Shown: one piece after another, positions 9,024 to 18,385 of the stretch
Layout of the letters: the number at the start of each line of letters is the position of its first letter
How positions within the stretch are numbered: the first letter of the stretch is position 1
Source: Paraburkholderia sp. BL10I2N1
GTDB taxonomy: Bacteria > Pseudomonadota > Gammaproteobacteria > Burkholderiales > Burkholderiaceae
Reading direction: 5' to 3'
DNA: 64,000 nucleotides
Assembly: GCF_004361815.1 (NCBI RefSeq)
Contig: NZ_SNWA01000001.1
Location: 372,001-436,000, forward strand
Notes under the pieces: model-generated
The model's database searches: none
What the model was told of the DNA's origin: nothing
Seen by the model: the letters and a program-made list of their open reading frames with translations, nothing else
Program-made: the position numbers and the translations under genes

Positions 9024-9577
9024 AGGACTTCCATTTCCACTACGGGTGTGGATACCGTCACGCTGACTGGCAACAACAATGTCCTCAACGCCGTGCTCGG
9101 CGTGGACGCCAGCGGGCACTCGGTTGCAACGCTGAATGCGTTCGACTCTATCAAAGGCGCCGCAAACAGCACGGGCAACACGCTGAATATCGCTGACTCG
9201 TCGACCGTGGCTCAAGTAGACGTTATTCCGGCGACACTGTCGAATATCCAAACCGTCGGCCTGACGACCACGGACAACGCTGGTTCTGTCGGTGGTCCTA
9301 CTGTCTTCGACGTCTCGGGTCTTACCAACCTGACCGTTCAGTCCGCCGGCAATGCGGGCGACGACATCAAAGCCGCAACGACGACCAATGTGACCGACAC
9401 GGCGTCTGGTGGCGGCGGTGCGACGATTAGCGGTGGCAATGCAGTCACGGTCAAGGCGAACGGTAGCATCAGCGTCACTGGCGCAGCCGGTGCTGTCGCA
9501 GTAACGGACGCCGGAGCCGGTCCGAACACCATTACGGTCCAAGGCGGCACAACCGTCAGCGCCGCGGCCGGCGCTGT
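9024..9577 (+). pseudogene. Fragment of a large beta-rich adhesin or S-layer-type protein
   Basis: From about 9024 the frame encodes Thr/Asn/Gly/Val-rich repeats (TLTGNNNVLNAVLGVDASG, TLNIADSSTVAQVDVIPAT, ISGGNAVTVKANGSISVTG) typical of beta-helix or RTX/S-layer repeat proteins. There is no start codon, signal peptide or end: upstream in-frame residues are the shadow of the preceding gene and the frame runs straight into a terminator hairpin. It reads as an internal or C-terminal piece left by deletion. The parent protein is unknown. Confidence 0.6.
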
Positions 9578-9581
9578 ACCC

Positions 9582-9606
9582 ACCCCGCTTCGGCGGGGTT
9601 TTTTTA
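9582..9606 (+). terminator. Rho-independent terminator
   Basis: Stem ACCCCGC / GCGGGGT with a TTCG tetraloop, followed by a seven-T run. It closes the adhesin-like fragment on the plus strand, facing the oppositely transcribed antitoxin gene. Confidence 0.9.
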
Positions 9607-9631
9607 TGCTTTCCCGAAACGGTCCAAAGGG

Positions 9632-10009
9632 TCAGGCAATCACGACGTGAAGGTCAACGTGTTCGGCAACGGCGCGGACAACCTTGTGCGTTCCGTGGCC
9701 CGCGTTCGGGGTGGTTTCCACCGTCACAAGGCCAGCGTGACAGAGCGCATCAACGTCGCGCTTGACCGCGCTGCGGTCACGCGACAGGCGGGCCGCGATA
9801 ACCGTAATGGATGCGGCTCCTTCCTTAATCGCGCGAAACACCCCGATACGGGCCTGGGTCAGGAGCGGTGCGATGTCGGCTGGGTCTTCAAATGTGATGA
9901 CGTGAGTCTCAGCAGGCAACTCGCCTCGGTCAAGCTGCTGGGCGAGACGCTTGCCGCGTGCAAAGAAGTCCGCTTCAGTACCAATTTCAACTTGCATCTT
10001 GCTCATCAT
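9632..10009 (-). CDS. Winged-helix antitoxin/regulator paired with a TumE-type toxin
   Basis: 125 aa (start MMSKMQVEIG; the second Met is equally possible). The C-terminal half has a winged-helix pattern, LLTQARIGVFRAIKEGAASITVIAARLSRDRSAVKRDVDAL, like the HVO_A0114/MarR-like DNA-binding proteins that act as antitoxins to DUF6516 (TumE) proteins. It overlaps the toxin gene by 4 nt (ATGA), so the two are translationally coupled with the toxin first. It probably binds the palindrome at the toxin start and represses the pair, an inference from family behaviour. Confidence 0.75.
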   Translation of the reverse strand: MMSKMQVEIGTEADFFARGKRLAQQLDRGELPAETHVITFEDPADIAPLLTQARIGVFRAIKEGAASITVIAARLSRDRSAVKRDVDALCHAGLVTVETTPNAGHGTHKVVRAVAEHVDLHVVIA

Positions 10010-10299
10010 TGGCTCCGTAATGCGGTCCAGTCTTGGGCGAACTGGTCCTCTATATCTTCAAAGCTGACAAAATCGACGGGTGTCACGCTGCCAAAATAGT
10101 GCCGGTGATGAAACCCGTGCGCGTTGTCATAGCCCACAACCCGTCCATTGTCGCCCTGGTAAAGCGCATGGTTGATGTAGGCCAGGTTGTAACGCGAGAC
10201 TTCCCCCGCTTCATTTACCCAGACCTCGCGCCGGAGTTCGCCATTTCCACGGTTCCGGGGTACGACGTGGCGCTCATCGTGAATTTTTCTTTCAGCCAT
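10006..10299 (-). CDS. TumE-like (DUF6516) toxin
   Basis: 97 aa from the ATG at 10299; a TTG two codons earlier is less likely. Motifs such as VWVNEAGEVSRYNLAYIN, DNAHGFHHRHYFG and F.DIEDQFAQDW resemble DUF6516/TumE proteins, small toxins found beside winged-helix antitoxins. Conserved His and Tyr residues may form the active site; the activity is not established from sequence. There is no good Shine-Dalgarno before the ATG. A TATGAT hexamer (10310-10305 on the minus strand) lies so close that the mRNA could be leaderless. Confidence 0.72.
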   Translation of the reverse strand: MAERKIHDERHVVPRNRGNGELRREVWVNEAGEVSRYNLAYINHALYQGDNGRVVGYDNAHGFHHRHYFGSVTPVDFVSFEDIEDQFAQDWTALRSQ

Positions 10300-10318
10300 G
10301 ACCAATCATATCATGGCT
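10294..10318. promoter_or_regulatory. Palindromic operator over the tumE-like start
   Basis: AGCCATGA (10294-10301) and TCATGGCT (10311-10318) form perfect 8-bp arms around a 9-bp spacer that contains the TATGAT -10-like hexamer. Its position over promoter and start codon suits autorepression by the toxin-antitoxin complex. Confidence 0.6.
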
Positions 10319-10797
10319 GGTGCGCGCTGACTTGCTGGCTGAACCCGGCACTCCCCGGAGAATACGTCTGGTGGGAAGGTGTGCGACAAAGATAAGTCAG
10401 CATCGTGGCTGACCGGTACAAGAAATTTCAAAAACTCATTGCGGCTCAAGGGGTTGGTGCCCTTTTTGCCTTACGCTGACTACGACGCCGACCTCCGAGC
10501 TTCGTCGCGCCTAGTGGACCGCCGGAGCACGACGCACAAAACATCCTCAACGTGTTGCAGTGCAACCGCCTTGCGCTAGAGGAAAAATGCTTTTTGAATG
10601 CGTGCGCGGCAAGGCAAGTCGTCCCCTCGATTTCCTTGCCAAGATCGTTGTGCCTTATGCACCACCGCCCTGCCCGGCCGTCGCACTCGATGCCAATGTG
10701 CGCCCGGACGCACGTGCGTTCTTGCCATTTTTCTGAGAGGATCGCGGTTGTCGCAACGATGGGTTCACCCCGGTCGTACCCTTTATAAGGCGGATCG
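10319..10797. other. Non-coding stretch, no recognisable gene
   Basis: About 480 bp between the toxin promoter and the right end of the second TnpB element. Open frames exist on both strands (for example 10446-10835 minus), but their composition (Cys/Arg/His-rich, no family motif, running into the IS end) does not support a gene. The last 16 bases before 10797 would be the natural guide region of the TnpB element. Confidence 0.5.
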
Positions 10798-10860
10798 TTG
10801 ACTACTCCCCTCTCTGAAGAAAAGGGGATTCCCACTTCGCGGAGCCCAGCCTATGCCTCA
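10798..10860 (-). ncRNA. Right-end hairpin / reRNA 3' end of the second TnpB element
   Basis: On the minus strand, just after the tnpB stop, comes GTGGGAATCCCCTTTTC, then a CCCCT...AGGGG stem extended by G-T pairs, then GTAGTCAAC. This closely resembles the conserved right ends of IS605/IS1341-type elements that form the guide-RNA scaffold. The TCAA end is at 10801-10798, so the guide would read CGATCCGCCTTATAAA (minus strand, from 10797). Boundary inferred from family layout. Confidence 0.7.
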
Positions 10861-11991
10861 ACGAGACACGGGACTTACAGCCTCTCCACGGGCTGAAACC
10901 GCCAGTCCGGCGGCCAGAACATTACGCGCAGCGTTGACGTCGCGATCGTGGATCGACCCGCATTCCGGGCATGTCCATGCACGGACCTTCAACGACATTT
11001 TGGCGACGGTATGTCCGCAATCACTGCATCGCTTGCTGGATGGATACCAGCGGTCGATACCGATCAGCGTGCGCCCATACCACTGCGCTTTGTACTCGAG
11101 TTGCCGCGTGAACTCGGACCAGCCCGCATCGCTGATCGATTTCGACAGGCAACGGTTCTTCTGCATGTTGCTGACCGACAGGCTTTCGATGGCGATCACC
11201 TGGTTTTCGTTGATCAACCGCGTCGAAAGTTTGTGCAGGAAGTCCCTGCGGGCGTCTGCCGTCCTGGCATGCGTGCGTGCGACTTTAAGCCTGGCCTTCC
11301 TGCGATTGGCCGAGCCCTTTAGTTTCTTCGCAAGCCGCCGTTGCAGCTTCGCGAGTTTCTCCTCGTTCTTGCGGAACACGTTCGGCGCGGCAATCTTCTC
11401 GCCGGTCGACAGAATCGCGAAGTGCGTAAGCCCGAGGTCGACGCCGATCTTTCCAGCGGCGACCGGGCGCGCGCTCACCACGTCGTCGCACAGCATTGAG
11501 ACGTGGTATCGGCCCCCCGTGTCCTTCGACACGGTGACCGTCGGTACCTTCGCGCCCCTGGGGATCGTGCGTGACCAGCGGATCGCGAGCGGCTCATCCA
11601 TCTTCGCCAGCCTGAGCGCGGCGCCGTCCCACCTGAATGCGCTCGTGGTGTATTCGGCCGACTGCGGGCCATCCTTGCGCCTGAAAGTGGGGTACTTCGC
11701 ACGCCTGGCGAAAAAGTTGGCGAACGCAGTCTGCAGATGCCGAAGCGCCTGCTGCACCGGAACCGAACTCACTTCGTTCAGCCAGGCGTGCTCTTCGGTC
11801 TTTTTGAGCGCCGTCAACGCCGCGGAGGTCTCGTGATAACCCATGCGTTCCTGCCGCTCATACCACGCATCGGTGCGCTGCCGGAGCATGTGGTTATAGG
11901 CGAAGCGTGCGCATCCAAACGTCCGGGCGAGAATCACTTCCTGCCCGGGCGTCGGATAGAACCGGAATCGGTACGCACGCTTGATGTCCAT
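10858..11991 (-). CDS. tnpB: TnpB, complete IS605/IS1341-type RNA-guided nuclease
   Basis: 377 aa, full length. It opens with MDIKRAYRFRFYPTPGQ and the helix-turn-helix-like N-terminus of OrfB proteins. The RuvC residues are all present: Asp185 in GVDLGLTHFA, Glu269 in VIAIESLSV and Asp351 in HDRDVNAARN, with a zinc finger at Cys322/325/341/344. No tnpA (Y1 transposase) is adjacent, so the element is not self-mobile unless TnpA acts in trans. It sits between a toxin-antitoxin pair and the RND operon. An intact nuclease with intact right end suggests recent or selected retention. Confidence 0.95.
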   Translation of the reverse strand: MDIKRAYRFRFYPTPGQEVILARTFGCARFAYNHMLRQRTDAWYERQERMGYHETSAALTALKKTEEHAWLNEVSSVPVQQALRHLQTAFANFFARRAKYPTFRRKDGPQSAEYTTSAFRWDGAALRLAKMDEPLAIRWSRTIPRGAKVPTVTVSKDTGGRYHVSMLCDDVVSARPVAAGKIGVDLGLTHFAILSTGEKIAAPNVFRKNEEKLAKLQRRLAKKLKGSANRRKARLKVARTHARTADARRDFLHKLSTRLINENQVIAIESLSVSNMQKNRCLSKSISDAGWSEFTRQLEYKAQWYGRTLIGIDRWYPSSKRCSDCGHTVAKMSLKVRAWTCPECGSIHDRDVNAARNVLAAGLAVSARGEAVSPVSR

Positions 11992-12124
11992 TCTTCACAC
12001 AATACCATGGGCATGCGTAAAGACGTTAATTGGAGCACGAAGCTACAAGCGAAAGCACATGCCGTCACCTGCCGACTTGTGGGTAGTCCTGGGGCCTGAA
12101 AGCCGAGGTTTCCCGGAGACTCTC

Positions 12125-13615
12125 GTGAAGGGTTTGACTCACTGTACCAACCGGTGTCAGCGTTTCTGCGTCGCGCTCTGCGGCTGCGCGGCGCTGGCCG
12201 GCTGCATGGTCGGGCCAGACTATCGAACCCCGCCAGCACCAGCGGTCGACACCTATACCACCGCCCCGCTGCCTGCTCAGACAGCGTCCGCACCGGGTGC
12301 CTCCGGCCTGCCGCAATCCTTTGCTACCGGGCAGGATGTCCCGGCCGCCTGGTGGACACTCTTTCACTGCGAACCCCTCGACGCGGTGATTCGCGAGGCG
12401 CTGGCCGACAGCCCCAATGTCGCCGCCGCGCAGGCGGCATTGCGGCAGGCTCGCGAAAACTTCCTGGCACAAAGCGGCGCAACACTGCTTCCCGCCGTAG
12501 ACGCCAAGGCGAGCGCCACACGAGAAAAAATCAACGGTATCGCGTTCGGCAACCCCGGATTCACCGAGGAGTTCAATCTCTACAACGCATCCGTGAACGT
12601 GTCGTACAAGCTTGACGTGTTCGGCGGCTCACGCCGTGAACTGGAAGCACTGCATGCGCAGATCGATTACCAGCAATTCGAGTTGCAGGCCGCCTACCTT
12701 GCGCTGTCGGCCAACATCGTGACCGCCGCGGTCAGGGAGGCATCGCTGCGTGCCCAGATCGAAGCCACCGAGCGCATCGTCGAGGACGAGGACGCGCAAC
12801 TGCAGCTCCTTCGCAAGCAGTTCGATCTCGGCGGCGTAAGCCGCACAGCGGTGCTCGCGCAGGAGACACTCCTCGCGCAGACGCGGGCGACGCTCCCGCC
12901 GCTGCGTCAGTCGCTCGACCAGGTGCGTCACCAGCTTGCCGTGCTGACCGGGAAGACGCCGGCCGAAGCAGCGGTGCCCGAATTCCGGCTCGAGATGTTT
13001 TCGTTGCCGGTGACGCTGCCCGTCAGCCTGCCATCCACGCTCGTCAGGCAGCGGCCCGACATCCTCGCCGCTGACGCTGTCCTGCATCAAGCCAGCGCGC
13101 AGGTTGGCGTCGCGACCGCGGCGCTGTACCCGCAGATCACGTTGTCCGCCAGTTACGGCTTCGAGGCGCTGACACCCGCCCAGCTCTTCAAGGCAGGCAG
13201 CACGGTCTGGAGCCTGGGTGCCGGCCTGCTGCAACCGGTCTTCCACGGCGGACAGCTGAACGCCCAGAAGCGCGCGGCACAGGCCGCATATGAACAGGCT
13301 GAAGCGCAGTATCGGGAAACGGTGCTGCTGGCATTCCAGAACGTCGCGGACTCGCTGCGGGCGCTCGAACACGATGCGACCGGCCTGAAAGCGCAAACCG
13401 ACGCCTGGCGCGCCGCCAGCGACTCGCTCGACCTGACGCGCTCGCAGTACCGCATCGGCGGCGTGAGCTATCTGTCGCTGCTCGACGCGCAGCGCCAGTA
13501 CCAGCAAACCGTGTTGAATCTCGCGCAGGCGCAGGCATCGCGCTACGCCGACACCGCGGCGCTGTTTCAGTCGCTCGGCGGCGGCTGGTGGAATGCCGCG
13601 GCTCCGCCCAATTGA
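12125..13615 (+). CDS. RND efflux outer-membrane factor lipoprotein (NodT/OprM family)
   Basis: 496 aa from the GTG at 12125, chosen because GGAG at 12115-12118 is well spaced and it gives a clean lipoprotein signal (CVALCGCAALAGC, acylated Cys in LAGC). An ATG at 12059 is the alternative. The mature protein starts MVGPDYRTPPAPAV, the signature of NodT-type channel proteins, and contains two OEP repeats with coiled-coil segments. It forms the outer-membrane channel of the tripartite pump encoded by the next two genes. Channel first, then adaptor and transporter, on one strand indicates an operon. Confidence 0.92.
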   Translation: MKGLTHCTNRCQRFCVALCGCAALAGCMVGPDYRTPPAPAVDTYTTAPLPAQTASAPGASGLPQSFATGQDVPAAWWTLFHCEPLDAVIREALADSPNVAAAQAALRQARENFLAQSGATLLPAVDAKASATREKINGIAFGNPGFTEEFNLYNASVNVSYKLDVFGGSRRELEALHAQIDYQQFELQAAYLALSANIVTAAVREASLRAQIEATERIVEDEDAQLQLLRKQFDLGGVSRTAVLAQETLLAQTRATLPPLRQSLDQVRHQLAVLTGKTPAEAAVPEFRLEMFSLPVTLPVSLPSTLVRQRPDILAADAVLHQASAQVGVATAALYPQITLSASYGFEALTPAQLFKAGSTVWSLGAGLLQPVFHGGQLNAQKRAAQAAYEQAEAQYRETVLLAFQNVADSLRALEHDATGLKAQTDAWRAASDSLDLTRSQYRIGGVSYLSLLDAQRQYQQTVLNLAQAQASRYADTAALFQSLGGGWWNAAAPPN

Positions 13616-13726
13616 CCGCACCACGCATCGAAAGCCTCACAGGACGCTCGCCTCGCCCCCACGCGCGACCTGTGCCGCTGAACAGGAAACATCTGGCATC
13701 CCGGGCGCCGTTACAAGGACAAGTCG

Positions 13727-14878
13727 ATGATCGGAAAACGACCGATGGCCAGACGAATGGTGATCATGCTGATCTGTGTCGGCCTGCTGCTCGCGGCGCT
13801 CGTCGGCTTCAACCTGTTCAGGAACTACATGTTCGCGAAGTTCATGGCGAGCAATGCGGCCCCGCCCGCCACGGTGTCGGCAGCGGTCGCCAGCTATCAG
13901 GCGTGGCAACCCCAGCTCTCCGCCATCGGCAGCCTGCGCGCTGTGCGCGGCGTGGACGTGACCACCGAAGTCGCCGGGCTCGTGCGCGAGGTCGCGTTCA
14001 GTTCCGGGCAGGACGTCAAGGCCGGACAGGTCCTCGTCAGGCTCAACGCGGACTCCGACGTGGCACTGCTCCAGTCGTTGCAGGCCGCCGCGGATCTCGC
14101 GCAGACCGTCTACGAGCGCGACCGCGCGCAGTACGACATCCGGGCGATTGCCAAGGCCCAACTCGACGCGGACGCAGCCGACCTCAAGAGCAAGAAGGCC
14201 CAGGTCGCGCAACAGGCCGCGCTCGTCGACAAGAAGACCATCCGCGCGCCGTTTGCAGGGCGTCTAGGCATCACCACGGTCAATCCGGGCCAGTACATCA
14301 ATCCGGGCGATGCGATCGTCACACTGCAGGCCGTTGACCCGATCTACGCCGACTTCACCCTGCCGCAGCAACAGCTCGGCCAGCTCGCGATCGGTCAGGC
14401 CGTCTCGGTTAACACCAATGCGTATGGCACACGCACCTTCAGCGGCAAGATCACCTCGATCAGCCCGAAGGTCGACAGCGCGACGCGCAACGTGCAGATC
14501 GAAGCGAGCGTCGACAACCACGAGCGCAAACTGCTGCCGGGCATGTACGCGAACGTGAAGATCGACGCGGGTGCCGAAGAGCGTTTTCTGACGCTGCCGC
14601 AAACGGCCATCACGTATAACCCTTATGGCGCGACCGTATTCGTCGTGAAGCCGGGCACGCGGCCCGACGCGCAAGGCAGGACGCTGCCCGCCGCCCAGCA
14701 GGTGTTCGTCACGCCAGGCCCCACGCGCGGCGATCAGGTCGCGATCCTGAAGGGCATCGCAGCCGGCACGCAGGTCGTGACAAGCGGACAGCTGAAGCTC
14801 AAGAACGGCACGCTGCTTGTCATCAACAATCGCGTGCAGCCGTCGGACAGTCCGAATCCCACGCCTCAGGAACAATAA
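13727..14878 (+). CDS. RND efflux periplasmic adaptor (membrane fusion protein)
   Basis: 383 aa with one N-terminal membrane helix (residues 10-28). The lipoyl half-motifs (VAGLVREVAFSSGQDVKAGQVLVRL and TIRAPFAGRLGITTVNPGQYI) flank an alpha-hairpin, followed by beta-barrel and membrane-proximal domains (SARTFSGKITSISPKVD-like segment, LPGMYANVKI). It links the inner-membrane transporter to the outer channel. The gap of 111 bp after the channel gene is small, and the transporter starts 12 bp downstream. Confidence 0.93.
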   Translation: MIGKRPMARRMVIMLICVGLLLAALVGFNLFRNYMFAKFMASNAAPPATVSAAVASYQAWQPQLSAIGSLRAVRGVDVTTEVAGLVREVAFSSGQDVKAGQVLVRLNADSDVALLQSLQAAADLAQTVYERDRAQYDIRAIAKAQLDADAADLKSKKAQVAQQAALVDKKTIRAPFAGRLGITTVNPGQYINPGDAIVTLQAVDPIYADFTLPQQQLGQLAIGQAVSVNTNAYGTRTFSGKITSISPKVDSATRNVQIEASVDNHERKLLPGMYANVKIDAGAEERFLTLPQTAITYNPYGATVFVVKPGTRPDAQGRTLPAAQQVFVTPGPTRGDQVAILKGIAAGTQVVTSGQLKLKNGTLLVINNRVQPSDSPNPTPQEQ

Positions 14879-14890
14879 AGAGGCCGCGCG

Positions 14891-17800
14891 ATGACATTCA
14901 CCGATCTCTTCATTCGACGACCCGTGCTCGCGGCGGTTGTCAGCCTGCTGATCCTCGTGCTCGGACTGCGCTCGCTCGCGGCGCTAAAGGTCAGCCAGTA
15001 TCCGCAGACCGAAAACGCCGTCGTCACGATAACAACCGCCTACTACGGCGCGAACGCCGACACGATCGCCGGATTCATTACGCAGCCGCTCGAAGCGGCG
15101 ATCGCGCAGGCGCAAGGCATCGATTACCTGTCCTCGACGAGCAGCACCGGCGTCTCGACCATCGTTGCGACACTGCGCCTCAACTACGACTCGACCCGCG
15201 CGCTGACCGAGATCAACACGCAGATCCAGTCGGTGCGCAACCAGTTGCCACCGCAAGCCCAGCTGCCCGTGCTGACGGTCCAGATCGGACAGACCACCGA
15301 TGCGATGTACATGGGCTTCTACAGCGACGTGCTGCCGAGCAACAACGTCACCGACTATCTGCTGCGCGTGGTCAAGCCCACGCTCGATTCGATCGAAGGC
15401 GTGCAGACGGCCGAAATCCTCGGGGGACGTCAGTTCGCGCTCAGGGCATGGCTCGATTCGACGCGCATGGCCGCGCACGGCGTGACGGCCGCCGACGTCT
15501 ATGCGGCGCTCGGCAACAACAACTACCTCGCGACGCTCGGCTCGACGAAGGGGCAAATGGTCAGCGTCGCCCTGAATGCGGGCACGGACCTGCATACCGT
15601 CGACGACTTCAAGCAACTGGTCGTCAAGCAGAAGAACGGTTCGATCGTGCGCCTCGAGGACGTCGCGAACGTCGTGCTTGGCGCCGACAGCTATGACTTC
15701 AACGTCGCGTTCAGCGGCAAACGCTCGGTGTTCATCGGCATCAAGGTGGCGCCTACTGCCAACATCCTCGATGTCGCCAAGCGTGTGCGGACCGCCTTCC
15801 CCGCCTTGCAGAGGCAGTTTCCGACCGGGATGACCGGCGACATCGTCTACGACGCAACCGACTTCGTGAACACGGCGATCAGGGAAGTCATCAAGACGCT
15901 GGTCGAGGCACTGCTGATCGTCACCGCGGTGATCTTCCTCTTCCTCGGCAGTTTCCGCGCGGTCATCGTGCCGCTGATCGCCATGCCACTATCGCTGATC
16001 GGCTCGTTCTTCGTGATGCAGTCCCTCGGCTATTCGATCAATCTGCTGACGCTACTCGCGCTCGTCCTCGCGATTGGCCTCGTGGTGGACGACGCGATCA
16101 TCGTCGTCGAAAACGTCGACCGTCACATGAAGCACGAGGGCAGAACGCCCTTTGACGCAGCGCTGATCGCAGCGCGCGAACTGGGTGGACCGATCATCGC
16201 GATGACCGTCGTGCTGGTTGCCGTCTACGCGCCGATCGGCTTCCAGGGCGGGCTGACGGGCGCGCTCTTCACCGAGTTCGCGTTCACACTCGCCGGGGCC
16301 GTTACCGTATCCGGCGTGATCGCGCTGACCTTGTCGCCGATGATGTGCTCGCGTTTCTTCCGGCCGGACCAGGGGGCCGGCCGCTTCGCAAGTTTCGTCG
16401 ACCGGCAGTTCGAACGGGTCCATCGCCGCTACGCCCGCATCCTGCACGCGACGCTCGACACGTGGCCCGTGTTTGCGCTGATGGGTGCGATGCTGCTCGC
16501 CGGCGCGGTTTACCTGTTCGCGACGTCGAAAACCGAACTTGCGCCTCAGGAGGATCAGGGGATCGTGCTATCGCAGATCCAGGGGCCGCCGAACGCAACG
16601 ATCCAGCAGATGCAGGTGTACGCAGACCAGGTATTCGAGATTTCGAAAGGGTTGCCCGAGTACTCGCAGATGTTTCAGCTGACGGGCGCGCCGACCCTGA
16701 ATCAGGGGATCGGCGGCGTGCTGTTCAAGACATGGGACCAGCGCAGCAAGGGCGCGACCGTGTTGCAGCAGGAGTTGCAGGAGAAGTGGAATCAGATTGC
16801 CGGTGCGCGTGTCGCCGCGTTCCAGTTCCCGCCGCTGCCCGGCTCGCGAGGCTTGCCGGTGCAATTCGTCATCAGCACGACCGAGCCTTTCGAGAACCTC
16901 AACGAGGTGGCGGAGGCGGTTCTGCAGAAGGCGCGGGCGAGCGGGATGTTCTTCTTCGTCGACAGCGACCTCAAGCTCGACAAGCCGGAAGCCACGCTTG
17001 TCGTGGATCGCGACAAGGTCGCTTCGCTCGGACTCTCGCAGGGTGACGTCGGCCAGACGCTCGGCGCCGCGCTCGGCGGTAACTACGTCAATTACTTTTC
17101 GATCGCTGGACGCTCGTACAAGGTGATTCCTCAAGTGTTGCAGACCGACAGGCTCAATCCTTCGCAGGTGCTCGACTACTACCTGCATACGCCGGACGGA
17201 AGCGTCATCCCGGCTGGGACGGTCGCGCATCTGGAGCACAATGTCGTGCCCGAATCGATCAACCATTTCCAGCAGCTCAACTCGGCGACGATCTCGGGTG
17301 TCGTCGTGCCCGGCGTGTCGCAGGGCGAGGTGCTCGATTTCCTGCGCAAAGCGATCGCGCAGGTCGCGCCGACGGGATATTCCGCGGACTACTCGGGGCA
17401 GTCGCGGCAGTTCGTGCAAGAATCCGGCGGCTTTGTCATCACGCTGATGTTCGCGACGATCATCGTCTTCCTCGCGCTCGCCGCGCAATTCGAGAGCTTT
17501 CGCGATCCCATCGTGATCCTGGTTTCAGTGCCGATGGCGCTTTTCGGCGCGCTCGTCTTCATCAACATCGGACTGACAACGCTCAACATCTATACGCAGG
17601 TTGGACTCGTCACGCTGATGGGACTCGTCAGCAAGCACGGCATCCTGATCGTGCAATTCGCCAACGAACTACAACGCACCGGCAGATCGAAGCGCGAAGC
17701 GCTGGAGGAAGCAGCCGGCGTGCGGCTGCGTCCGATTCTGATGACCACGGCGTCGATGGTGTTCGGCGTTGTGCCGCTGGTGATCGCTTCGGGGGCGGGC

Positions 17801-17953
17801 GCCGCGGGACGTAACGCGATGGGGCTTGTGATCTTCACGGGGCTGTCGATCGGCACCCTCTTTACGTTGTTCGTGGTGCCGGCGATGTACATGTTCGTTG
17901 CCGCCGATCACCATCGCGGAGGTGAGCCGGCGAAAGGCGGGGAGAGTGTTTAG
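14891..17953 (+). CDS. RND multidrug efflux transporter (HAE-1 family)
   Basis: 1020 aa with the standard RND layout: helix 1 (IRRPVLAAVVSLLILVLG), a large periplasmic loop, helices 2-6, a second loop and helices 8-12. Helix 4 has the proton-relay pair in GLVVDDAIIVVENVDRHM. Segments such as APQEDQGIVLSQIQGP and the C-terminal GLVSKHGILIVQFANELQ match the MexF/MdtB-type branch. It pumps amphiphilic compounds using the proton gradient. No regulator gene is adjacent, so control must come from elsewhere or a deleted gene. Confidence 0.95.
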   Translation: MTFTDLFIRRPVLAAVVSLLILVLGLRSLAALKVSQYPQTENAVVTITTAYYGANADTIAGFITQPLEAAIAQAQGIDYLSSTSSTGVSTIVATLRLNYDSTRALTEINTQIQSVRNQLPPQAQLPVLTVQIGQTTDAMYMGFYSDVLPSNNVTDYLLRVVKPTLDSIEGVQTAEILGGRQFALRAWLDSTRMAAHGVTAADVYAALGNNNYLATLGSTKGQMVSVALNAGTDLHTVDDFKQLVVKQKNGSIVRLEDVANVVLGADSYDFNVAFSGKRSVFIGIKVAPTANILDVAKRVRTAFPALQRQFPTGMTGDIVYDATDFVNTAIREVIKTLVEALLIVTAVIFLFLGSFRAVIVPLIAMPLSLIGSFFVMQSLGYSINLLTLLALVLAIGLVVDDAIIVVENVDRHMKHEGRTPFDAALIAARELGGPIIAMTVVLVAVYAPIGFQGGLTGALFTEFAFTLAGAVTVSGVIALTLSPMMCSRFFRPDQGAGRFASFVDRQFERVHRRYARILHATLDTWPVFALMGAMLLAGAVYLFATSKTELAPQEDQGIVLSQIQGPPNATIQQMQVYADQVFEISKGLPEYSQMFQLTGAPTLNQGIGGVLFKTWDQRSKGATVLQQELQEKWNQIAGARVAAFQFPPLPGSRGLPVQFVISTTEPFENLNEVAEAVLQKARASGMFFFVDSDLKLDKPEATLVVDRDKVASLGLSQGDVGQTLGAALGGNYVNYFSIAGRSYKVIPQVLQTDRLNPSQVLDYYLHTPDGSVIPAGTVAHLEHNVVPESINHFQQLNSATISGVVVPGVSQGEVLDFLRKAIAQVAPTGYSADYSGQSRQFVQESGGFVITLMFATIIVFLALAAQFESFRDPIVILVSVPMALFGALVFINIGLTTLNIYTQVGLVTLMGLVSKHGILIVQFANELQRTGRSKREALEEAAGVRLRPILMTTASMVFGVVPLVIASGAGAAGRNAMGLVIFTGLSIGTLFTLFVVPAMYMFVAADHHRGGEPAKGGESV

Positions 17954-18385
17954 CGACTGCCGGTGCGGGCGTTTTCGACAACAGTCCGGCTATGCGAGCA
18001 ATTCGCGTCGCCGCCCGAGGCTAGCTCCGGCTGGCGAGCCTCGCCGTTGAGCGCGAAAAGAATATCCATCGGCGGATCATTGTCTTTGGGAAAGCGGGCG
18101 ACAAAATCAAACGCGTCAGGGCAGGCTTGCCGAAGCTCACCGGGGACGATCAGGCATTTAACCCCAGCGTCGACGACGGGCGCCTCCGGTTTCCGTCTGT
18201 ACGAGCAGCACGACCAGGCCTATTGCTCCCAGTTCGCCAACGTCGAGCAGGCTGCGGCCACCCAGATTCGCGGCTGGTTCGACGCCGGCGTGCAAGGCAC
18301 GACGATCTTCGGCGCACTGGAATGCAACAAGTTATTCGGGCACCGCCAGACGAAAGAGGCGGCAACAGACACACCCAGCCTACAG
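17954..18385. other. Decayed spacer with short gene remnants
   Basis: No intact gene. On the plus strand about 18180-18400 reads FRLYEQHDQAYCSQFANVEQ...WFDAGVQGTTIFGALECNK, and on the minus strand about 18180-17950 reads VVDAGVKCLIVPGELRQACPDAFDFVARF. Both look like former coding sequence by composition, but neither has a start and I recognise no family. Confidence 0.4.

Noticed and set aside
10446..10835. 129-aa minus-strand frame beside the second TnpB element
   Set aside because: It starts inside the IS right end, has no family motif and no ribosome site.
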